Origin: Metopolophium dirhodum
Taxonomy: Eukaryota > Arthropoda > Insecta > Hemiptera > Aphididae
Assembly: GCF_019925205.1 (NCBI RefSeq)
Contig: NC_083568.1
Span: 25,728,393-25,792,392 of the forward strand
Length of the DNA: 64,000 nucleotides
Reading direction: 5' to 3'
Within the stretch, counting starts at the first letter, position 1; the number at the start of each line of letters is the position of its first letter. Shown in pieces: positions 52,261-64,000 of the stretch. The notes under the pieces are model-generated. The model worked only from the letters and a program-made list of their open reading frames with translations, was not told the DNA's origin and did not search any database. The position numbers and the translations under genes were made by a program.

Positions 52261-54534
52261 TATAATGTAACGTTGCGTAGTCAGGGGTCGAGACAGGATA
52301 ATAATAATAATTAGAAAACGAATTACAGTTTTTGAATTATTGAACAATATAATATACTATAGGTACTATTTCGTTATTAACCACCAAGTTTATAAGTTAT
52401 AGTAACAGATAATTATTCAATGATATTATATTAAATGTATCAGTATGCCCAAGAAATGTACTTAACATTTAAAAAATAATTTAACAGATTATTATTTCAC
52501 TTTGAAGATAATACTCGATACATTTAATACTACTAAAATTATTGTGTGCGTAGTTTTATTGATACAAACAATTTTTTTTTGTTCATATATTGTTATTTAT
52601 AAACTTAAATAAGCTTTTAATTTATTATCTAAATCAACATATACTTAATAAATTTAATTAAGTTAAATGATATTGATTAGATTTTATGAAAATATGATAT
52701 ATGGATACAATGTTATTTTAACGTAATATTCTTGGTAGTTTAAAAATATTGAAAAAGTCAATTAAATTAATTTATCTATTATTTTAAAAATTGAAAGTAT
52801 GCACAATCTGATAATATATTTAAAGATCTTTTGTATCAGTTGTATTCTAAACATATTTTAAAAATAGGTAAAGCTTAGAAAATATTTTTTCGTAGATTTA
52901 ATATATCAAAGGAATAACTCATGTTAAACATTTTGATCACAAACAGTATACCTATTATCATTGTTTTAAAAATTAAATTGCTGTTTGAACACAAGATTTT
53001 TTAGTTAATTTGAACAACACTAGTTGTTTTTTATAAAACAATTTAAATACCAATGTAAAATATTACATAATATCATATTTTATAAGGTATTGTTTTTAAC
53101 CGTAATGTTGTTTAGAAAAATATTAACTAATATACACATACCTAATATAATGCACATTTTACCTAACAAAATATAATTTTTTACAGTTTAATTTAATTGG
53201 TGTTTGGTGAAATTAACTAACAATAAAGTAATAATAGTTCATTAATAGTTCATGTTTTTCTTGTTTCTATCCTATAACCATTTTATTTACCTATATTGTA
53301 ACATTTTCAATACTACTACTTCATATAATAATATTTTTGAGTTTAACATGCCACTATCAATATTTTGTATTTCTGTAGAAATAATTTATATTTATATTTT
53401 GATTTAACAACATTTAAGCTTGTATTTTATACTTTTTAAATACGTATAATTTTATTTACCTATATACCAATATATTACCTGTTGTTATTAGAATAAAAAT
53501 TAAATATTTCTGATAAAAGCCTTAAATCATAAAGTAGAATATTATTAATAAAACTGGTATAGAACGCAAAACAAAACTTTAGTGAATAATTCGTTGAGAA
53601 TTTTATTTGAATATGAAATGAAGTTAGTTATAGTGTATGAAACACGATTTTAGTTACATGAAAGACTTAATCAAAGGAATGATAGCCCGTAATCACGGTG
53701 TGAAAGATTAAATATTCAAAGTAAATTACGTGAGAGAATGAAGGAATTATGGAAGATGTTTTAAATTTAATAATATGTAGGTGTATGAAATTAAAATAAT
53801 TTCCATGTATATCGTGCGACAAAATATCATAACTGAGATTAACTGGTGTACGTATAAATAATAAAGAGCTGCTGTGTCGTAAGAAAATGTAATGTTTAAA
53901 ATTCAAAGCTGATACGAATATGTGTATATTACTAGACTGTATAGCAAAGAGTTTATGAAATGAATACAATTTACCATAATATTATGACATTATGATTTAT
54001 AGAAAGAGTGTGCATACATTAAATATCAATATGACGTCATGATTAAAAAAAAGTAGAAATTAATATAGAACGATAATAATTAAAAAATGATGACAGAGAA
54101 TCAAAATTTGAAATAAACTAATTATGATTTAATCATTATTACTTCGTACCCTATTGTGAGAAATATTAATTGAATAGACAATGAGATACCTGCACAGAAA
54201 TATAAGATCGTTATATATAAGGTTGAGGGAGATTGTTTTCTGTAAAAATAAAATGTATGTGTCGCTATAAATGTGTAAATAAATACAATTAATGTATATT
54301 ATTCAAAACAACAAGTCTGAGTACTTCAATTAATTTAAATCAAAAATCTCAGTATTAAACATCAGGCAGCCGATTTTTAGATAGTGTCTTACTAAAGCGA
54401 TTACTATTAAACTTAAATTGCATGGGGTTAAATTGAGGAGGAGAGCTGAAGGAAATACAGACATTATATAGATTTTCTAGATTTTTACCAAAAATATACT
54501 TGATGGACTTAAAAAACTATAATTTTGTTTACAG

Positions 54535-54619
54535 GGGATTCGGATTCGTCACTTTCGCAGATCCGTCCAGCGTGGACAAAGTTCTGGCACAAGGATCACA
54601 CGAGTTGGACGGCAAAAAA
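54535..54619 (+). CDS. Rbp6: Internal exon of the same Rbp6-like gene, RRM1 RNP1 motif
   Basis: This 85-base exon follows the acceptor TTTTGTTTACAG and is followed by a perfect donor GTAAGT. Its first G completes the arginine codon begun at 18710-18711. It then encodes 28 codons, starting GFGFVTFADPSSVDKV and ending GSHELDGKK, and leaves in phase 0. RGFGFVTF is the RNP1 octapeptide of RRM1, with the aromatic residues on strand 3 that stack on RNA bases. The VDKVLAQ helix 2 and HELDGKK strand match the Rbp6/MSI2 lineage. In family members the next residues are the IDPKVAFPRR-type linker to RRM2, so the next exon should start there. It is not visible before 64000. GC content is well above the flanking intron, as expected for constrained coding DNA. 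The pairing with 18630-18711 is supported by matching phase, strand and uninterrupted RRM sequence across the junction. Confidence 0.95.
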
Positions 54620-55759
54620 GTAAGTAACACTCTGTTTCTTTTTTATTAATTTTATATTAAGGTTTCAAAGACTCGAGAGCATAAAGATAGTACGAGCACT
54701 AATAGAAAATATTTGTTTGAATTTTATGGGTGTGAAAGTTAGAGTTTAATCGATTCATTATTTTGAATGTTTCCTTAAACTCGTTGTATCCATTTAAAAA
54801 TACAATAATATTGTTTTAAAAAATGCTTGTGCATGTATAATATGATATGTATATATATTTTGCTAATATATCTAAGTTTAAATAAAAAAAAATCACATTA
54901 TTTTAAGATCAAAATCCATCAGATAAAATTTACATTATACATTCTGCGAAGGAACAAAATGAACATTGGTAATCCCATTTTATTTTTTCGAATGCTTTTT
55001 TTTTTGTACTTGCAAATTGCCTATTTAAAAATACAATATTTTCCCGATTGCTATCTCGGAAGGTTTTCATATTGAATATGACAAAATAATGATGTCGATG
55101 GAAACCAAAAAAAATAAAAAATAATATTAATATAATTCTATACAAACGGCAGTATGTTTTGTTTTCCAATCGTATAGTCTCTCGTTTTTTGATTGCGGAT
55201 TATAGTTAAGCTCGTTTGTTCCCGTTGGTGTACCAAAATCAATAATGGTAAATCAACTATGCATGAGCTAATAACATTACATAATACCAGCTTATATATT
55301 ATTATAATAAAGATCGCCGAGGGAGATGAAAAGACGACAAGTAGGAAACGACGAATATGTTTTGCCTCGTTCTCGTGTCACTTTCTTAAAGTATTTATAT
55401 ACTCGTCGGTAGAGCTGGGATGGCCATTTCGCCGGGAATCAGATTATATATAACGCCACCACGCCTCATCATATATAATAGAATAAGATTCGTAAACCCA
55501 AAATCGAGACTGTAATCCGCGTTCGAAATAAATGACGTTTATACCCGCGTAAACGGCCGATGGCAATTTCACGTTTTTGAATAAAACGTCAGTATGTAGA
55601 ATGCGACCACGTGACCTGCAGATGCCTTGAAATATTTTTTTTTTGGATATCGACCAATGTGAAGCGAAAAAAATTATTAAATGAGAATGTAAGAGAAAAC
55701 CGAGTAGGTACACCACCTATATATTAATATAATACACCGTACGTAACCATGCGCAAAAA

Positions 55760-56400
55760 CCTATATAGTATTACCATCTCGGCGTCACTTCGATTGCAAT
55801 TCAATAGCCCCGGCGGTGGGGGTGGGTGATTCTTCGTTAGGTTAGGTGGGTGGCGATGATGATGATGGACCAGTTGATGGGAGGGGGGGAGTAGTGAGTG
55901 AGATTAGCTCGTTTAAGTAAAGACCCGGCTGGCAGCCGCCACTCTAGCACTGCGTTCGGGTATATACAATACTACGCGCGTCTCATCGTCGCCGTGAGAA
56001 TTTCTTCACGTGACGGACTGGCGACTTTCCGGCCGGTTTGATCCCCACCCACCACCACACCCGCCGGCCATTTCTTTCGTCGCTGTCGCATATTATATTC
56101 TTCTTCTTATTCTTCTCCTCCTCATCCTCCCGCTATAGCCTCAGCGATTACCACCCCTACCGCGCTTCGTCAACCCGCGCGCGTTTTCAATCATCGCTCC
56201 TCTCTGTTCAGTTTTGGAAACTGCGACTTGTCTTTTTTTTTTTACTCACGAGTGTTTTCACTTCACAGTCTATTACCAGCGTGGAATAATACCATTATTA
56301 AATGCCGCCGAAGATTTTAATACGTTCGAGTACACAGCCGTCGAAGCGCCTCGTAGGCGATTCTTTTAAACCTTCCCCTCCGTGGTTATTCATCAGATGA
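55760..56400. other. GC-rich patch with pyrimidine tract and possible initiator
   Basis: CpG-rich DNA followed by a CT-rich tract (56095-56130) and CTCTCTGTTCAGTTTTGG at about 56199-56216, which contains an insect-type initiator TCAGTT. It could mark an internal transcription start within the gene, which would yield transcripts lacking RRM1. Weak evidence. Confidence 0.25.
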
Positions 56401-57352
56401 GTGCGTTGTTATGACTGATTTATTAAGAGCCTTTTAAAAAAATAATGAAATAATGAAATGTCGATGTACTTTTAAGTACTATAAAGACGTCCTCTCTGGT
56501 GGGTATAGAATGCACAAAATATCACTCGGTATGATATACGTTCACCCACAAAACTAGTAACCTATGGGATTTTCGCAGTGTTTATATAAAAATCAATAAA
56601 AAATATACAGCTACTTAGGTACTTACGATTCATTTTAAATTATAAATTATCTGTAGGTACGGTAGATTTTCAACTGTATTGTATATGCACTGGGATCGGT
56701 TTAATTAATGTTATCAAAGAAGCCTTTCTAAAAGTTTTGTGGGAATTGTGAACTTTGTATACTATACGTTTGAATTGTGCTATCAACCATGAATTGACGG
56801 TTCATTTGTAATCAGTGGCCAACCTGAAATGGACACAAATAGATTGATTTTGAAGAGACCTTGTAGCATGTCCAGGTGATTGAATGCTGTAGACAGAAAA
56901 CATGTATACAGTGAAATTGATAGAATAGTGTTAGGTATATAATATTATAGTATGTTGGAATCGGTTTTTTTTTTAGAACCCAATAACAAGAATATAAACT
57001 TTCTATTAAGTGTGTTTTCCTTTTTTTTATGTATGATATTATATTACTAGCTAGTAGTAGGTATTTAGTACAAAGTTTATAAAATCAATTTATTACATTT
57101 TTAAATACGACACTTTGAAAAAAAAAATATTTAAATGTGTTTTTCATAAATATAATATTACAATAGAAATAAAAAAAAATTATTTTGAAATATCACAATA
57201 TTTAAAAGTCCAATTACCAATATAAGATATTTCTGTAGGTACATTCTACAAATTTTATTAAAATAAATACATATTGAATGAAGAATGAATAAGTATACCT
57301 ACAACGTATTTGGAGAACCAAACTTAATTTTGGTAATTAGAGCCAAAATACT

Positions 57353-57520
57353 AAGCTGGGTCACATACCAATGTCTAACACGATCGAAATCACGAGGAAT
57401 GAGGTCATTATAAAGGCATATACAACGATGGTATGATAAAGTATCAAAGGATTTATCAACGCTAATAGTGAAAAACTATAGGGAGGAAGTACTGGATAGA
57501 GAGAGATGGAGAGAAGAAAG
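57353..57520 (+). pseudogene. Decayed C-terminal tail of a non-LTR retrotransposon reverse transcriptase
   Basis: A plus-strand fragment reads KLGHIPM near 57353 in one frame. After a frame change it reads RWYDKVSKDLSTLIVKNY from 57425, followed by REEVLDRERWRE. The combination K-LGH ... RW-D-V--DL ... DRERWR is the familiar last part of many insect non-LTR reverse-transcriptase ORFs. A stop codon sits just before RWYDK and the two blocks are in different frames, so it is a relic. No polymerase core or other retroelement sequence was recognised nearby. Confidence 0.7.
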
Positions 57521-57859
57521 TGTGTTTTTTATGATAATTTATCAATAATAATATTATATTAATTTATTAAAAATTAATATTTTTCAATTTAACACATTTT
57601 TAATTCACAATACTATTTATAATCTACGAGTTTGTAACAGTTATTCTTAATTTTATAATTAAGTGTTAAAACAAACAACTTTTTTTTTAAGTTAACGTCA
57701 TATTAGTAATAAATTTCTTGTTATTATTTTGTTGCGGACAAATTAATTTTGATTGATGCAACAATAAATTATAAAAAACAGACAAATTTCGTATTTCGGT
57801 TTGAGGAATTTTACTATTTCACGGACTGCAATTTACAGCAATTCATAATAATATGTAGT

Positions 57860-58720
57860 AGGACAGTTCGTGATTGGATTAAGTGATGGTGGTGTTTTTG
57901 AAATCGAAATGCTGCAGTATATGTGATGTGAGGCGATTAACGGATGGCTGGAAGATAGGGGTGGAAAGTGGCGAGGATAGAAGCTGCCGCCGTTGCGCGA
58001 TTGCAGTGGGTGACAAAACGTTAGACGTTCGTAAATCTAATTGGAGCTGGTGTGTAACTCCGTCCACCGATGGACGAAATGGTGGACGGGTGGCTGCGCG
58101 AGCAGATTGATGCGGATGGGAAAAGAAGAAAAGTCAAAGTGGCGAGATAGAGGGTAGAAAAAAATATAGGGTCTTACCAGAGTCCGAGAGATCAATTAAT
58201 TAAAAGAGACACACGGAAACTGTGACGGCGGCGGAAAAAAGAGCGGCGTGGCGGTTGCGTGAGGAGCTGCAGGTTTTCGAGAGATAGTAATTCATTTGGT
58301 ATTTCTCAGCGTGGCCGGGAAGGACGCAAGAGATTATCCTATACGGTTGTATGGCAGCGAGGCCGTATGACGTTGTTCGGAGTCACGGTCGATTATTACC
58401 ACACTGGTGGTAGTGGTAGTGATGCCACCCCACCGCAGAAACGACAGTTTGATTAAAAAACCCACCCCCGCCCTTAGATACATGAACTTTTGTAGACTAA
58501 CCTTTACTTTTTTTCCTGTCCCTTCGACCGCCGTTCGGGTTCTATACCCGCCCAGTCAGCAAATGTCACACAATCTGGTGCCGGCAATGAGAAAAATGAC
58601 ATTTGTTATCAACTACCTTACCTACGTTCCCTTTTCGCTAATAATAACTTATTATATCCAACAGTGACTTTTATATCGGAAATTGATTTCGTTTCACCAC
58701 CATTGGGCATTTAGACTCGG
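57860..58720. other. GC-richer patch, no recognised gene
   Basis: Moderately GC-rich, low in simple repeats. Overlapping frames of about 62-86 codons on both strands are unlike any protein I know. Function unknown. Confidence 0.3.
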
Positions 58721-61540
58721 CCGACACGTTTTCATTTGTGAATATTGCAAGGAAAAAAAATATTGACTAACTCAACGTCATTTTACCACTGTATTTTTTT
58801 TTATCATTATTATTATTATCTTTTTAATTAAATACAAATCCATTCCAAGATAAAATAAATAAAAAAATACAGACTATTTCCTTCCAACTATTCGCCATGG
58901 ATACATTAATTACGCCCGAGTAAACTACCAAGTTTTTACCCTTTACAATTATGTAAGGAATTTCAAAGTATTTTTTCCAGACCCGTTCTCAAATCGAATA
59001 GTATCATGGTTGTCTTGATTCTCGATAGTCGATATTATTATTGCTACGTTATTGTTTCAACTTAAATTATTAACCTTTATAGTTTAAATACTCAAACATT
59101 GATGTTATTTAAACAATAAGTTGTTATCGTTAAACTTATTTCCTATTGTCAAATAAATAACGAAAGAAGAAATCATAATATAATAAAATATAAAGCTAAT
59201 AATGATTACTGCGTCCGTTCTATTAGTCTATAATCGGTGTTATAACAAATTTCGGTGGAGGAGTAAAGCTTACAACAAAACACAACAAAGTTATGGTCGT
59301 TTAATAACTATTACTGACTATTATTTTTTATTGTTGATTGTTGATAATAATATGGAAATGGCGTGACTGAAAGCCGTACTGTTTAAAAATAACATTTACG
59401 GTTCCGTGTGTAACATTATTACAATGACCACGTTGGAGATTTTTATTGAACGTACGATTTGTTATGCGGATCTAATGTAAATGTTTATTAATTATTTTCT
59501 GTGAGTTTTGACCGGACAACGTACAAATTCACGATAAAATATAACATCGTTGACAAGCTAAATTACAATTTTAATAGAATACATTTTGGAATCTTTTAAT
59601 GTATAATGCATATAATAATAAACAAACTGATATTGTTCTTATTCGGAGACCGTCGAGAATGCAAATTATATTTGTCCTACCCCCCTAAAAAAAAAAAAAA
59701 ATAATAATAATTGCAAATTTAGCTATTTACACGTGCCCGAATATAAAGGTAAACCGTGGTCGTCGCCGTCGTGAAAAGTTAATTTTCCATTATCGTGGTT
59801 AACTATACTCAAACTGCCAAGTTTGTCTAAAACTATCCGACCCAGATATTTTTTTTTTATTCTCGGTATATTATACTAATAATATTAAATCATACGTTTT
59901 TCGTCTATGCAATTTCCGGTTTGAGGGAGAAACATTATTAATGATATAAACTATTATTCTACTCGGATGTATACCATGGTAATAACGTAAGGGTGTCAGA
60001 AATTGCAATGTGTTTTTTCACTCTGTTAACTACCTTTTTCTTCGGTGTGCGATGTTATACGTCCATTTAGCACGTCACTTACAAAGGTTTTGGAGTTGGA
60101 CGAACGTCTATTAAATTGGGTCGTGTAATGCGCTATTTAGATAATGACCGTCGTGTCGCCGAAGGGGTCAATTTTACACCACCACTCAGATGTTTTCAAA
60201 CTTCTCCCGTGAAGAGATCGTTTGTAATTAATAAACCCTAGATTGGTGGTGCCCAAGACAGACGTTTATCATTAGAATCGCTACAACAGTGTCGCGAATT
60301 ATTATTTCGTTGTCTTGACAGACTCGACGTGGAATGACACGATGACGGATAAAACCTTCTGGATAGGTAGCAATAGTGCGTATATCGTTATTAATTTCCG
60401 CAAAATAATTTTTAAAATACATAAATATCGTTTTATGTCGGTAAAGTGGGCACTATGCGCAACATATTTAATGGCATTTACCAATTGGTACGATAAACAA
60501 TATAATATTGAATTGCAATTTTTTTTTTAAGTCGTCATCAAGTGGGTCATATTATGAACTTTGCTGGTACATAATATTTCGAACACAGGATCAACTTCCA
60601 TACCACTATTCCAACTATTTCCTGACTCATTGTCAGTCTCACATACATAACTTTTTTGCGTATATTTTGGGAAACGTGTGGAAATGTTTCAAAATTGAAA
60701 TCATTAATGTATAAGGTTATTTCCGACTAAAATTTAGGCAAGTTTCACTCGATTATTATTATCAGACAATACTGCTATGGAAAAGTAAAACCAAACACAT
60801 TTCACCTGTCAAACTGTCGAGCCAAAAACTTTTGACAGGGTGTACACTGTACATCGCGTTAAGCGTATAGCTGTATAACATGCTGTTTGTGGTTTTACCA
60901 TCCCTTTAGTGCCGTAAAAAGTTTACTAATTTAAACGAGAAGAGACCACGACTTTATTTAAAATAATTTACCAGTATTCTTTTTTATTCTTATTGTTATG
61001 CTAATAGTCAATTTAAAATGAATATTAAAGTACAATTTATATAAAAGAATAAACTTTGACAGTGAGAGTACTATAAAATAGAATTACGGTCAAACTTTTC
61101 ACAAATTATGACAACATTGTTTTTATTCGTTAAGGATCCGTCAGGTTCATACCAATTTATACTTTTAGGGAGAGAAACGGAAAACGTTGACAATAATTTA
61201 TTAAAAAACAAAATATTATTAATAATGTTCAATGACGATTGGATAAGATAACGTGAATATGGTTAACTGCATTAGTATACTATGGCCATTAATAACGAAT
61301 ATATTATAATGTAAAACTAATAGTTGCGTATTCAATTCTAAAACCTGCTCTAATGCAGTTAAAGGCATAGACAAATTGCATTTTTTTATCGTAATAACTT
61401 TGATATATTTTTCTCTCCCTCGTTTTGTCGAACAAAACTCCTTACCGCATTCTTTTCCGCTTTGAACAAAAAACGATTTACCCACGAAACCCATTTTCCT
61501 ATAACACATCCATAATACAAACGACGTACATATAATACGT

Positions 61541-61568
61541 AATAATAATAATAATAATAATAATAATA
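61541..61568. repeat. AAT trinucleotide repeat
   Basis: Nine AAT units. Confidence 0.93.
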
Positions 61569-64000
61569 CAATTCAAGAAAAAGAAAATATTGCCTCAACA
61601 ATAATCTGAAGTCTTGAACAATTGACCGATTTTCAGAATTTCTATCAACGTGTAATATATTTATTTATGTCTTATGAGAAGAATAAAGCGGAAAAAAGAG
61701 GGGTTCGTATTTATATGTATACTTATAAGTTATAATAATAATATAGTCTCGCATATGAATTTTGGTAGATCCTATAGTTATTATTTATAATAAACTTGAC
61801 TATACGAGCGCGTTGGATTCATCGTGCCGGGAAAATTTAGTATGTCTGCTTTACGCTTGGCGTTTCGCTGTCCAATGACGTGTGCCATTCCACATCAATA
61901 GGTAGTAGACTGTGATTTCGCAGACATTTCGCGTATACATTATTTACGTTCAAGAGAACACAATGGCTGAGGGCAAGATTCTGTTGCCTATGAAAATCCG
62001 ATAAAATAACTGCCGCGACATGCGATTTTCCGAGGAAAAAACACGATTTAGCTCGACGATACTAGAATATTATACATAACATAATATTGTAAAGTGTACT
62101 TATACAATATTCGATTCAAAATTTCATTATTATTATTATGTTATTGCAATAAATACATATTGTATAATTATGTTTAACAAAATATTAGAATCGCGTATTT
62201 AATATAATTCACTCATCGCCGTATTCTTACTATATTAAAAAAATGTAAAGATAATTTCACTAATATTTTTCGTAAGATTATAAGCAGTTAATAATACTAG
62301 GTAATAATTATTATTATTCATCATCAAAAAAAAAAAACATGTATTATCAACGGGGTATAACTAATATTATAACCATGGTTGAGTTTAAACATAGCTATAT
62401 TAATATGTTGTCCGTCATAATCGTATATCGTTATTTGTTTTAATATTTTTGATGGTCGCATCAAACCGTGGATCTTTTATCGGAAAGTGGTTCTTTTCGA
62501 CAGAACTTCGTAAACAACATTTTATTGAAACACGGCAGTATTATTATGCCAGTTAAGATATAGCTACTTAAGCAAGTGTTGATTTTTTATACTATTTACT
62601 ATCGAGTCATAAAAAAACTAATAAAAGTTGGGTTTCCCTGGGATTTGAATGAAATAGTGCGATTACTATTTATACGAAGTGAGTTACATAGTATTACAGA
62701 TTATACTGCCTACTGAGGTAAGCCAAGCATAAAATTCAAGTCATAAACCGAGATTAATCGTTTCCAAAAATGTTCTGGTTTCTGAAGTGTGTTCGATTTT
62801 GATTTTTATATTTCTTTATTTTATTTTGGTTTTGAAGTTTTAAAGCTTATATATATGTTTTTTTAGAGCCATAATACCGCTTATAATTTGAAACTATTGC
62901 GTTGAATCAAATCTTAAAGGAGTTGTGCACACAATCAATTTATCTTAGTATTAATTATTGTACATCTGTAAAGCCTGCTAAGCCATTTTATTACAAAGAG
63001 CTGAACACTGATACTGAATAAATTCACTTGATAATATTCAACTTGAGCTCCAATTTAATTTTAAGCAACTTAACAAAGTTGTTTTGTTTCATCATATTAT
63101 TTTCTTCCCTTAAACGAAGACATTTCCAAATTTAATCTTAATCTCATCTCATAACTTTTAATTGACTTAAGTAAGCACCGTTTTCTATACACTAAACTGT
63201 TTGCAGTAAATACACATTATCAATCCTAACCGCACGACTATCACCGCAAAAGTTAGATTTCCGTTAAATTATTTATGGTGAAAATGTTTTATATCTTTAT
63301 TTACTCGTCAAGCATTGCTATAATATGTTGGGGGTACTCCTCCAGTCATCCCCTATACCGTATTTTCGTTAATCAACGCATTTATGAATCATAATCATAT
63401 TCGTTTGTTTTCCATACGCGTCTCAGTGGCTTTTAGAGAAAATAATGTGGTTTTGACGAAAACGTATTTTAGTACAGATAGATGAATATATTATAATATA
63501 CCTAGTTACCGACAGTTTTTGTAAAAATCATAAATTGGACAGTATACGCCACAGCTAAATTACTCAATTCTCGCGATATGCATACATTTCACATTATAAT
63601 ATAGATAACACTATTATTATACTGTACCTACTTAATGTTCGTTTTAGTGCGTGTGTTGGTATCGTGATAAGGACGCGATGGGGATTAGTTCGTCGGATAC
63701 GCGAAAACCACTAGGGGCAAAATGTTAAAGGTATGAAAATATAAACATGTCGTTACATTAGCCATGCACGCGCTAGAATAGTATAATTTTCGATGGTTCA
63801 TCCGGAATCAAATGACCGAATGACATGCGATACAATATTATACTTGCTACTACGTCACGTATCATAATATTATTAGGTAGGTATAATTTAGGCACTACAC
63901 AGTTGTGTCGGAGAGGGGTGCACGCGCGAGTATTACGTTTTGGCAACCACACAATAATTATTTAGGGGGAGGGAGTGGCGGAAAAAAAAACGAAATCGTC

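Larger units (their letters stand above)
18712..54534 (+). other. Rbp6: Giant intron of the Rbp6-like gene (about 35.8 kb, GT-AG, phase 2)
   Basis: The intron begins GTAAAATTTA just after exon 18630-18711 and ends with a T-rich tract and ACAG before exon 54535-54619. Apart from the MULE element near 40.7-41.9 kb, microsatellites, two hairpins and several GC-rich patches listed separately, it is AT-rich DNA with no recognisable coding sequence. The intervals 18720-24300, 26000-29500, 31000-37000, 42000-44300, 45800-47500, 48750-50900 and 52300-54480 hold nothing I can assign. Open frames of 60-115 codons in them are uncharacteristic, many lack a true ATG, and none resembles a known protein. 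Large introns between the two halves of RRM1 are plausible in Musashi-family genes; length alone suggests regulatory content, which is inference. Confidence 0.88.
54620..64000 (+). other. Rbp6: Start of the next intron of the Rbp6-like gene (phase 0)
   Basis: A consensus donor GTAAGT opens the intron at 54620. No acceptor followed by the expected IDPKVAFPRR-type linker peptide was found before the window ends, so this intron is at least 9.3 kb long. It holds GC-rich patches at 55760-56400 and 57860-58720, a decayed reverse-transcriptase tail near 57353-57520, an AAT microsatellite at 61541-61568 and otherwise AT-rich DNA. Nothing further is recognised in 58750-64000. Confidence 0.75.

Overview
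The window looks like insect nuclear DNA, most probably from an aphid or close hemipteran relative. It is strongly AT-rich and full of short AT palindromes (TATTATAATA-type), AAT/ATT trinucleotide runs and recurrent TAGGTA/GTACCTA words. It has no bacterial-style gene packing. The organism call is an inference from composition and from the one gene I recognise.

The only well-supported gene is on the + strand. Two small exons, 18630-18711 and 54535-54619, are separated by an intron of about 35.8 kb. Joined, they encode the middle and end of the first RNA-recognition motif of a Musashi-family protein and resemble the Rbp6/MSI2 branch more than Drosophila Musashi. Intron phases agree across the junction (AG|G). 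The gene continues beyond the window on at least the 3' side, because the region for the second RRM is not present. The RNP2-bearing first part of RRM1 was not found upstream. The window is therefore essentially the inside of a very long developmental or neural RNA-binding-protein gene: 1-18629 upstream sequence, 18712-54534 giant intron, 54620-64000 the start of the next intron.

The introns hold decayed mobile elements. (i) A 1.2 kb Mutator-like (MULE) element lies at about 40705-41919, with roughly 80-bp terminal inverted repeats, a perfect 10-bp flanking direct repeat and a truncated FLYWCH-type transposase on the minus strand. (ii) A minus-strand remnant of the RNase H/C-terminal tail of a Jockey/I-type non-LTR retrotransposon lies at 12360-12588. 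(iii) A plus-strand remnant of a non-LTR reverse-transcriptase C-terminal tail lies near 57353-57520. There are also many microsatellites and three notable hairpins at 11510-11552, 20108-20221 and 33253-33312.

Isolated GC/CpG-richer patches of 0.5-1.3 kb stand out from the AT-rich background, for example at 1280-2470, 7570-8810, 17000-17900, 29560-30630, 37030-38260, 44400-45620, 47480-48700, 50920-52260, 55760-56400 and 57860-58720. Their apparent open frames occur on both strands at once and are low-complexity, so I read them as candidate regulatory DNA or unannotated non-coding exons rather than protein genes. No tRNA, rRNA, CRISPR or bacterial feature was seen.
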